A stretch of DNA of 64,000 nt, from the NCBI GenBank assembly GCA_018806985.1, contig JADANN010000468.1:4820072-4884071 (forward strand), given 5' to 3'. The notes beneath the pieces were generated by a model. That model did no database searches and was not told the origin of the DNA. It saw only the letters and a program-made list of their open reading frames with translations. Below, in pieces: positions 36,108 through 47,900 of the stretch. The position numbers and the translations under genes were made by a program. This DNA comes from Angiostrongylus vasorum. Its lineage: Eukaryota; Nematoda; Chromadorea; Rhabditida; Metastrongylidae. Position 1 is the stretch's first letter, and each line of letters begins with the position of its first letter.

Positions 36108-39100
36108 GCTGTTGGTCGATGGCTGACGTTTCATCGATTTCGCCTTCCTGAGAGCCGGACGTATTTTTGTACAACAGTAGCTTAATTATTCGGTGGAAAA
36201 AAAAACTAAAGTGTTAATGAAGATCTAACATATAAAAAAAACGCCATATTGATCAAAAACTACTCATCGTGCTGTTATGAGTAGGGCTACCTGCGTTCAC
36301 GGGTCATAAAAAATCATTTTGAAATAAGACGCCAGGTTGTGTGTGATAGTGAGGCCTTCATCTTTCCGGTTCATCCTTGGATTTTTGAAACTTATCCAAA
36401 AAACGCTTCGAGAGAAATCAAAATGCGAGAAGACTTATTATCAGACATTATTATCAGACTGCGAAACAAGACTCACTTGTTTCGGTTGATATCAAAGCGA
36501 GAGAAAAGCGCTTTGATATTAAACGAAATAAGTCCACGCCATCAAGAGGTGCTTAAGAAGAAGTGGCCTCCCAACGGTTTACCGCCTCATTGTGGCTTGG
36601 GAGGTGCTCCTGGGTGTCGGGATGCGATGTACGACGGGTGGATTCATCCCCGCTGCGGAGTCTCCCAAGCGGAAGATGACTCCGGCGATTACACCAGGAA
36701 GCCTAGCTAAGAGTAAACCGATACTAGAATCCACCACTATCCTGGTATCAAACTAGTGGGATAGTGGCAAATCTCCCTCTGATCTACAAGGGCAGCCACT
36801 GCTGCTGGTGGTGACGATCTGGCGCAGACTTTGGCCAGCCTGTTTTTTGGGACTCTAGAGAACCACAGTAGCTTAACCAGAAAATCTACGGAAAATGGAA
36901 ATTATCCTGGGACCCGCACATCCACTGAAGACGGGCCATCCAAGTATCCAAGTGAGTAAAAAAAACTGGTCTTCAAATTTATATGGCGGTTATTGACCTC
37001 CCACCCAATACCCTACGTCGTCAATTAGTTTGCAACCAACCACCTCCACGATCGCTTGTGCAGCTCATGAAACTGTGTGATCTGACCTAACGGGAGAGAT
37101 GGCGACTGCATGAGTTCAGGTGCAATATACTTGCTCTCATGTAAGGCATGCGGTGAGGAATACATTGGAGAAATGGGCAAATCACTTTATATCCGCATAA
37201 AAGAACACCTAGATGGGGAAATTAAAATTCGTTAAAGCACTGCTGTAGGTACGCTTATGGTAAAAGGATAAAGGATAAAGCTCTTGCGTTGATCAATCCC
37301 TGAGGGGTGCGCCATGCATTCGACTTCATTAAGCATCGTTGAAGGTGAATGAATGCATTTCTTGCCTTTACAATGACTCGCGGTGGTCTACCGATATATC
37401 GAGCCAGTGCTGCTATCCACCTAGATAGGTCTGGTACCACTTTGCCGACCCCAGAGGGATGGAAAGCTTGGTGAGCCATGGCGCCTCCAACCACTGCGCC
37501 ACACGCCTAGGGTACAATAGCACAATAGCGATGATTTCGAAATGAATGTCCGGATCCTACCGCAGGGAATCGAAAACATCAACACACAGGACTCTTGAGG
37601 CGTTTTGGATGAATTTCAAAAATCCAAAGATGAATCGGAAAGAAGAATGCCTCACTATCACACGGGACCTGGTGCCTTATTTCAAAATGATTTTTTGACC
37701 TGGATTGGTCTTCCTCGTCATCCCGCGTGAACAACACGCAGGTAACCCTACTCATAACATCACGGTGAGTAGTTTTTTATCAACATGGCGTTTATTTATA
37801 TGTTAGATCTTCATTAGTACTGTGGTTTTTTCCACCGAATTTGTTAACCTATTATTGTACAAAATACGTCCAGGCTCTGATGAAAGCGAAATCGCCGAAA
37901 CGTTAGCCATCGACCGACAACAACAACGACAACGACAGTACCAACCTCGCATCAGCTCAGCAAAACCAGTTCATATGAACGCATAAGTTAATTTTAATGT
38001 CTTTTTAGTCATCAAGAAGGGCACATATAGCGCAGTAGCTGGAGGCGCCTTGCAATACATGTAGGATCGATCCCCGCGCCCCGGCCCACTAAGCTTTCCA
38101 TCCTTCCGTGGTCGGTAAATTAGTACCATACGTGTCTGGAAGGATAGCAACAATGACTCCATACATCGGTAGACCACCACGAATTATAATATAGGTCAGA
38201 TGTACGTTTAGTCACCTCCATCACTGGTTCTATCCCATCAGTGCCTAACACAGCCTTCCAATCCTCCAAGGTCGGTAATTGACACCACACCTGTATGGAA
38301 TAAACTTCAGATTCATGAAAAGTCGGGGATTGCCTTTGTTTTAAAGACCTATATGGGCATGGCGATTCAACTATTCCAGGGAGAATCATCTACAAAGTAA
38401 AAAAGGAAATCGTCACGCATGCTGAACGGTTAACACTAAATTCCTCTTTTCACACTTTCAGCCTCAGCTACTCTATAGGCGCTGCTTTTTTCACGGATAC
38501 TAGGACCTTTACATATTTGCTACATGTCTCTTTATTTTTTTGTTGTCTCTTGCAAGAAAACTGTGGGGGTAGTCGCTGGGACCTAACGTAGTATAGATTT
38601 ACTATACTACTATAAGTATGGCTTAGGAATGAAAGAATTCAAAATTTCTTTTTAAGATGATTTCCAAATCAACACCTGAATTGAATACCGAACACGATGC
38701 TTTAACAATGCATAGGTTGTCATTTAGGCGATTTCTTCCTCTTGGAATGAAAATTGCTCAATACTTCATTTGACCAAGGGGCACGTGTGGCGCAGTGGTC
38801 GGAGGCGCCCTGCGACACACAAATGGGATCGATCCCCGCGCCCGTGGCTCGCCAAGCCTTTCATCCCTCCGGGGTCGGAATTGTTACCAAACTTGTCTGG
38901 GAAGATAACAGCACTGGCTCGATACATCGATAGACCACTGCGACTCATTGTAAGCGTCAGATATGCATTCAATAATCTCCAACGATACTTAGTGAAGTCG
39001 AATGCATGCCGCATCCCTAAAGGGGATTGATCAACGCCGAGAGATTTAGTTTTTCTATTTTATTCTTCGATTAATAGCTTTTTTACTATACTAAAGATAT

Positions 39101-42100
39101 TCGCCTGTTTACACTAATGGTAAAAGCATTCATGATGCATCCTATCAACTTTTTTTCACAAAAATCGGCTCAGTAAGGTAGCACCCATGTGGGAAAATAA
39201 GTGAAGAACTTTAAGTCCTCTCTTTTCCTTTAGCAACCTCTTCTAACTACTGTCAAGTTTTCGCCTATTTTGTTTTGTGGCTTTCTTCCATTTCTGTTCC
39301 AGCCCGTTTTTTTCTTCGACGCTTTCTCCATTGTTCCTCATTCCTGACGTTTTCTAGGCTTTTTCGATTGGATTGAGGGACCGGGTGAGAAATGGCTACT
39401 TACATTACATGAAATCGGTGAGAATAAGGATGAAGCACGTCAACTAGTGAAAGAACATCAGCAGCTCGCTCTTAAGAGCAAAGGTTAACTCGTGCTTTTT
39501 ACTTTGCTGATTAAATGATTTCAACTCTATACAATCCGATGTAAAATTAATATTTTATTCGATTATTAAGCGTGCACGAGGTTATTATAAAGCAGCAAAA
39601 TGGAGAACTCTGTCTAGTTTTGGTTTCAGACCATACATTGTTAGCTGCCCACCAAGCTTTTTCCATAGATATTGATTTTTTTGGTGGAAATTTCTTGCAA
39701 AGGTCTTAAAATTGGTCGTGTATCACAATACAATGAGGTAACACCGTCATTTGATCGTTATAAAATCTAATGAGTCTAGAGTCAGCTAAACCTCCAAGCC
39801 AGTAATGGACAGCTAAATGTCTAGTCCTTCTGATCAAATCTTCCTTGGCTTGATGTAGAATCAGTTTATCATTGCTTTGGTGATACTGTCATGTCGTCGA
39901 TATCAAAACGATCTAACGACTTCCAAACGATCAATCGTCTGATGAACAGCGCATTGATTTTTAGTATCTCTCACATAGACGATTGATTAAATTAGCACGG
40001 ATTTGTCTGTCAACTGATCACCAACCACATTTCTTGCCACTTTAACGATTCGATAGAAGAAGAAGAAGAAGACGAAAGTGAAACAACACCATTCTGTCGG
40101 CATTTCTCAGAGGATCTGAAAGAAATCATGTTCCTGCACATTCATCTTAATATCGTCTTCTTTAGCACCAAGAATCCCCATGTCAACAACATACAGCTGT
40201 GTCTTGTTCTTTTCTTTTTGTGCTCTGATATCCTGCTACTTGGGAACAGCGTTGATTTTTGGCTCGAGTTAGTCGATGTAATCTTTTTTACTAGTACATG
40301 GGTGTTGTTCGAAATATGAAAAAGTTTCAGACTAATTCTTAGTTCAGTTGATTTCAAATTAGAAATTCAGAGTTGCTTACGAATGTCGAGTTTGGTTACC
40401 AGTTCGTTTTCATTCAACAGAAAGAGCAACGTCTATATTCTTATAAAGAGAATTTTTCGATATTAAATTCGGAGTGTGCAATGTAGCACAGTTGTTAGAG
40501 ATTGCCCTGCAAAACCTCCAGGATCGTTCGTTCGGTCATGCGCTGCCGGCCAGCAAAGCCTTCCACCGTACCACAGTTGGCAAATTGATACCAAACTTCT
40601 CCCAAGAAAGAAAACAGTGACCAGGTATATTTATAGGCCTGACATTTCACTTTGTAGGCCATATAGGCATTTATCATCTTCTTCACGTTACGAATCAGAT
40701 CAAATGCGTGCTGCATCCATAAGTGGTTGATGAACGTTTTGTCCTTTTTGTTCTTTATCTAGTTTAAAAACGATCACTTTCAACGATGAGATGGTATTTC
40801 TTCTTTAGCGACATCAATCCCTTACTGGCCATTAATCATCTTGAAATTATTCCCGTCTGTGGTTATATTGGTGTCACGAGCAGCATTTGCTTTGAAATGT
40901 GTCCGAGTTGAACGGCGACTCGCGTGTCTTTTGCACTATTACAACCGCGCGCACTTCGCCTACTTAGCTCCACCTATAGCCCGATTGGCTCTTCTACTTC
41001 GTTCACTGGTTACTTTACTGACCACATGGTAGTCCTTTTATAATCTTTTCTTCTTATTAATTAAATTGTTAATTAAATTCAATGACGTTTTCTTGAAAAT
41101 TACGAAAATGTGCTGTGCACGCAACTTGTTCTAAAGAGGAAATGAGTAATCCTTTTAGTCTTGGTTTTCTACCAACTGGAAAAAAACACTAGAAGTTTCT
41201 TCGAAAGTCAAGTAGTTGTTTTTAAGAATCATCTGTGTGCAGAAAAAAAATAACATGCCGAAATCTTCGTTTTATATCTTCGAGTTTACGTTTTCCCTTT
41301 AAAGGAGAACGAAAATCTTTCCAATAAAATACAAATAGAGTTCTAATAATCGCTGAAGTGTTATATTTTTTAATTACAGGAAATCATAGCGCAAGCGGAC
41401 GAGTTAGCCGATTTGGCATCACGTCTTATGGCAGCGGTGCCGGCACATTCAATCACATTGGAAAAGGTCGTAAATGCGAAATGTCTCTTCCTTTGCTTTC
41501 GATTCCTCTGAAAAAGGGGCAAAATCTGCAAAAATGGGTGTTTTTGAGTTTTGTATGGTTAGATGGAAAGATTGTTGTACTGTAATTTAAGTTTTATGTA
41601 AATCTTGTCATCGGCCCAGCAATCGCTTCACAAATCTTCCAGCTTCATTCCGTAGTTGTTGATTTGAGATATATTCGTTTTATTTTGAATACTTATTATT
41701 AAGGACATAAATTCAAACCATATGATCGCAAAGAACGGTTTTACGATCAGGAGTACCGGCTGAGGCTCAACGAATTCCACGAAGCACCACCCTCTTAGTA
41801 GCAACCTAAGCGCATGAGGTGGAAGGTCACTGTCTGTTCCACAAGAGACGATGACTTCCTGTGTTGATATCTTGGGTGAGAAAGCAGCAAGTTATAAGCG
41901 AGATGGAAATTGTGGGCAGTAGTAACATCGGCTAATACGTACTCGGTGGAAGATCTTCACGAAGATTCATGCGAGCTGTACCACAACACATTTTATTGCG
42001 CTGGTAAATTGCTCGTTGGTCAAGTTTTTTTCTTTTTTGGACTTTCAAGAATGCCATGCCATTGCTTCATTGCATCGTCGTCACAGGCCAGATGCTCTTC

Positions 42101-44853
42101 AAGGATCTTGTTTATCTTAATGGAGTATTTCTCTCTTCTTGCGACTAGGATTCTTCCAGAACAGCAACGATAACATCCCCATATATGTCTACTCTTATCT
42201 ATGTTTCTGTTTGCAAACATCTAAGTTCTTCGGAATTGGGGTTCTCACTTGTGAAATAGGGATCCAGCTGTGCATCAGCGTTCGGATACCAAGGAATACG
42301 TCTTCGCGACAGATTGACTGCAAGGCATTGTCAGTTGTTGAATCCACACCTTAAAAAAATTCGTCTGAGAAGGTTTTTCTTCTAAACTATTAAGTGTAAA
42401 GAATTGTTTTCCACTGAACACACGTCTGCATTGAATAAGCTGTCAATTCAAAGCAAGGATATGCAGCAAATCAACTATTCGCGAAAGATTAAATAACCCG
42501 AAGGAATACGCATTGAGAGCAACGCATGCAGTCCACTCTACCCACCAACGTATGCGTTGATATCAATAACTACTACCGCTTATATGCTACAAAAAACTCC
42601 CTCAGTATTGACTTTTTCACTTGATAGCATTGTTCGCGCGTTTACCGTACAGCGCGTACGAGTTTCCAAATTTGTATTTATTATTTTAAACTTTTGTTTA
42701 AAAAATTTGTGCCCACCGCACAGTTGTTTTGTTTTCCAAGTGTTCATCACTTGTACGTTGTGGTTATTTTTTGCTAGAAAAGGAAAAAAAATGAGAACTG
42801 AGTAGTGAAAATCTTCGAAGATGACTTCAGGCACGAGAACAAGTTCGCGGCCTTGCTCGACAGTATGCGAATCGAGTTGAACGACAAACTGGCATGGCAC
42901 GTCAAAGTGAAGAATTTCATACACGAGTCAGTGATGTAAGTGTTTTTTATACTTATCGATTTTTTGAGGACGAAACAGAACACGCAAATATCCGTCTGCC
43001 AAATGTGATAACGGTAATGTGTAAAATCGTTTAAAAAGTTTTGAATGCTATTTATCTTGCATTGATCCTCCTAAAAAATCTTTCTTCTTAGCTCCCTAAA
43101 ACTTTTCTTTCGTATTTCTTCTCTTCTTTTTTCTTCTGCTTCTATAGTGATGACGAGACCATCGGATAACTCTCAAAAGTTCTTTTGTGAGTAGTTTTCT
43201 GTGGTTCGTCCACATCCGTTCTTAACACTCTCGTTCATTTTCAGAATGTCTGTGAATTTGACCTCTCCTAAAGTGGGCATTGTTTGAGAGGTTTTTCCCA
43301 CGGCTTTTCGGGCCAACGGAAGCAATTCGATGTGGTCACTGTATCAGAAAAATTGTGATAGAATTGGGAACATTCTGACAAAATAAACTTGATGGGCAGA
43401 GATCAACCGCCGATGATTGAAAGGTGGTGCTGGTTGGTTTTTTCAGGGTAGTTGGTCGCTTAGGTCAGAAAGCAGCTGCTACACCGTTGGCGGTTGGGAG
43501 CAGCCGTGTTGAACGGTTATTTTCAATAATTTGACCCAAGTGTATGAGGATATTACACTTGATTTTTTGTTTGTACAATAATTTTAAGCATTTTTCATAG
43601 TCTTCAGTTTGTCTACTTATCCGATATATCCCAGTATCACCACTTTGGCTAAAACGAAATCTCTGGAGGCCTTCAAAAAATCGACATTTCTGCCTGAACA
43701 CTTCACACGAAAGTTCTGCATGGCTAGATTACCATATGACTTATTTGATTCTCGCTAACAAAAAATCATTCGGATCCCAACAGGATTCCTACTTAAACAG
43801 CAATTTTTCAGTACAAGAAGGTCTTTCCCATTCGAATCACGATGATAATCGTGCTGAATAGTTTCCAGATCGTCATCACAAGCAGTCGCCGAGTATTTTG
43901 CATCAAAGAGAGGTGTATCGTCTTCGACCAAATGGCTTCTACCTAAGCGGCGACGTTCGCTGATGTTGATCAGCTCTCAGTTAGACTCCCAGATGAAACG
44001 ACCATCTTTCCGGCTTGGGTCATCTAGCTATTGGGATGAACCCCTACTGTAGCATGCAGTACGATACATTCAACAAAAGCCATTAATTGTGCAAAAATTA
44101 CCTGTTAATTTGGGAAATGAAAGCCGCATATGCCTAGCAATAATTATTGGGCTAGGAAGGACGGAAAAACATATGCTGTTTGGAAATTTATGTCGGATAT
44201 CAAATTGTATTTTTTCAAGTGGCATATCTCAGCTCGGAGTAAACTTTATTGACTTAAACAACAAACTCTTATTTGGATACGTGGACGATCCGTCATCACG
44301 AGTTGTGCGGAGTCCAGCACATCTGCCATTCGTTTCTTTCTCTCCCAATCATCGTCCGTGATGGTGGTTTTATTCGAGCATGGTGGCGTGTGCGAATCTC
44401 ATACTCTGATCTGTAAAATAACTGCAGCTGCGAGTACCGAGTAAATAACAATTGTTGGAATCTTTACATTCTTCCCAACGAGGAGCAAGTTTGTTTCCAC
44501 CAGATGCATCAAGTGTTGAATTTCTGGAGACGATGAATTGGTTGAAGGCAGTTCCGGCTTGGGCATGGTTTCTGAAGTATTTTTCGCATAGGTGTCGAGT
44601 ACGGTGGACGAGGCAGAGTATTCTACCTCAGTTCGTTCATCTTTTACACGTCTGTAGTAAACATTAATTATCTTCAACTTTGAATTTACCAGGAGTAGAT
44701 TTTCCAAGCCATCGTTGCCTTGTACGTTCGTTAGCATTTCGTAGGCCCTATAGTGTTTCGAGCGATTTGTCTGCACTATAGCCGGGTTTGGATTCTTAGA
44801 AGTAAATCGCTGTTTTGACATCTGAAGTTCTAATTTTTAAAACTTCTCAAAGA

Positions 44854-44925
<72 letters not shown>

Positions 44926-47900
44926 CACAATTTAATTGCAAGGAGCGAAAGCGCACGATATGAGCTCACAATGACACAAGGTACCACAGCATCCCAAGAA
45001 AGTTGTTCCAAAAAACAAAAAAAAGTGGTATTGCAAGTCCGATACTAATTTTCGAAGAAATTGATAGATCGAGGAAAGATTTTTAGGTGAAAAAAATCAT
45101 GGCATAAGTATATAAGAACTTGAAAAGCTATTCGGCGCTTGAAAGAACGTATACAATATCGACATCCTTCTGGTCTTTCATGAGCCCCGTTTTCGTCATA
45201 TACCTATTGTTTTGTACTGAAGACGCGAAATCGACTTGCAAATATTTAATTGTGTCAGTATCAGTAAGATCATAAATGATCAATCTTCCCAACGGTTTAC
45301 CGCCTCATCGTGGCTGGGATGTGTTCCTGGGTGTCGGACTGCGGTTTACAGCGGGGTATTCATCCCTTGGCAGGGTCTCCCAAGCTAAGGGGTCCAGCGT
45401 TTCCATCAGGAAGCCTAGCTAAGAGTAGACCAATGCCAAGATCCACCACCGTCCTGGTATCAAAGTCGCATGGTTGTAAATATCCCTCTGATCCACAATG
45501 GCTGCGACTGCTTGTCGTGGTGACGACCAGGGGCAGACTTTGGCCAGGCTGTCCTCGGGATTCCAAGGAACGACAATGGCTTAACCAGCAAATCTCCGAA
45601 AAGAGATTATGCTGGGGTCCGCACAACCAGTGGGGACGGCCCATTCAAGTATCAAGTATCAAATATAAATGATTAATTAAATGAGGTACAAACATCAGTA
45701 ATTATTTTTTAGTAGGATCAAACAGGCAAAATTATTCTAATATATAACCGAGTAGTGAGGAGACTCTTGGAACAAAGATGAATTCGGAGTCTCCGGAAGT
45801 GGTTAATTTACCTGAAAAGACCTTATAATGATATCGCTTCGTTACATATACAAATGATACGTATCATTTTTGTGCAGTTGTGCCAAGGAAACTCCATCCT
45901 TTATAGCCACAGTGATGCTGAGATGCAAAACTCCGGACCGCAGGTGTCTGCGGTGGGATCGAACCCGCTAATACCCTTTCCGGGAGCTAACGTTTTCACC
46001 ACCACATCATGCGGGTCGTTCGCTTCGCCTCTTTCAGGTATGTTAACCTGTAGGGTCATTAGCAATCATCCGTCAACGCGCCTACAGATTAAAACACTAC
46101 TGAGAGAAAGACAATGGTGCTGTTGGTGAACACGTTAGCCCCAGGGGAAGGGTAATAGCTTGGTTGATCTCCACACTAGACACCTGCGGTCTGGAGTTTT
46201 GCAAACATTTCAGCATCATTGTGTCTATATTTCAAATCATATCCTGCCATGAAAAAGAATGGGCATAAGAAGTGACTACATTAGGATTTATCCTTTATGT
46301 TATCATCGTAAAGGACAAAATAAATGTCTTCAGAGAATATTGCATCCACTCACCATCTGCTCAGTTGTTTTTTTCGTAGGTTCTTAGCTGTTTTCAATCC
46401 TTCTATAATCGATTAGCAACTAGTGCCTCATCTGCGCAGTTAGAGAGAGAAAAAGGAAAAAACAAACGGAAGAAAGACGATGATAAGTTATTATGAATGA
46501 CAGATGAACTTAGTGAACAGCCTTGACTTATTATTTATTGCCTACTATTTTTAACGGCAGGGTGTATTGCGAAATATAACTTCAATATAACTTCAACGAA
46601 GTTGAGATATTTGCAAAACTCTGGACCGCAGGTGCCTATGGTGGGGGAACGAACGCGCTATTGTCCTTTCCGAGGAGTAACGCGTTCACCACCACACCAT
46701 GCGGGTCCTTCGTTTCGCCTGTCTCTCATCTTGTTCTATCGATCTTTTTGCCATCAGCAATCACCCGTTTGCCAGGCGAAACGAAGGACCCGCATGGTGT
46801 GGTGGTGAAAGCGTTACTCCCCGGAAAGGACAATAGCGCGTTCGTTCTCCACCGCAGGCACCTGTGGTCGGAGTTTTGCAAATATCTCAGCATCATTGAA
46901 GTTAGTGAACAGCTATTCATTCAGCTCACTAGAAAAACAGACGTCTTGCTGGAGTCATTATGTACCGATCTGATGATGAACGATTTGGCAGCCGTCGAAT
47001 CAGAAAAGAGCAATTTGGAGGAAAAAGTAGCCGCTATGGGTAAGTTCTATCCTGGATCCAGCTAGTAGTTGAAAGCTAGGCTTCGCATGTACAGAAATCT
47101 GAGTCTTGTCTGTCCTGATAACAGTTTGAACCAGTAATTCAACTTCACACCCATTGTAATCTGAGGTCTGTTAGCGTTCTGATAACGCCTAGTGTTAAAA
47201 CTTGAAGTTTGCAGTGACCGCAATCTTTTGCCAAGGTAATTACATGAAAAATAATTTGAGAAAAAGTATAGCTCAGGCGGCCGTTAGTCATGATGTTAGC
47301 CATCTATTTTATCTAGTATATTTCTTACATATTGATTGTTAATAGATGGGTGATCGATACGTGTGGAATGAATCGAGCTATTAGTGGAGCATGTAAACCT
47401 GTGTTTATCTCAGTGGTTCCAAAGCACTAGGTCTCATTCGTGGTTCATATTGTTATAGGAACAGTATATCTACTTGATTTAAGAAAAGATGTACGAAAGT
47501 GTGACAACATGCGGTGCATCGTTCATCGATGATCTTTCTGCCGAAGAGGTGAACTCACACGGAAAACGACTCGTCCGAAGTTATATGGCTGGTGTTGTAC
47601 ACGTTCGTGAACAACTATCAGCAGCGAGGGAGCGACGAAAAAGGTTCATCACTAACATCCCATCTGTTCTTTTTTCTCGTTTTCCTTTTCCTTTCTACAC
47701 ATACGTTTTGTTCTTTGTCGCCTTTGGAACGCACGTCGTCTACAGTGTAGGCATCGATCGGCTACCGTATTCCGGCGCCGCTGATGTACCACTTATTGAT
47801 TCGCCTCCTAGTTATATCTGTACGATTCAAAAGAATGTCTGAGTTGTCAGACCAGTAAATATATCGATTTTTCATGCAATTAGAATGTGTTGAATTCTCG

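Larger units (their letters stand above)
36115..37940 (+). mobile_element. Penelope-like element remnant with inverted partner arm
   Basis: The right part (+) carries a GIY-YIG endonuclease fragment and a downstream C-terminal ORF end. The left part (about 36,121-36,400) is an inverted copy of the sequence at about 37,575-37,908, including the end of that ORF and the hammerhead-like motif. This inverted-partner layout is known for PLEs. The reverse transcriptase is absent. A family A repeat (36,562-36,955) and a SINE B (37,257-37,512) have inserted into the middle, so the PLE is older than both. Confidence 0.75.

Noticed and set aside
35926..36174. Frames rich in poly-Gln or poly-Val
   Set aside because: They are translations of the (GTC/GTT)n microsatellite.
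42795..42950. Alternative frame over the exon at 42,831
   Set aside because: Another frame is open too, but only the chosen one keeps phase and matches the spectrin repeat.
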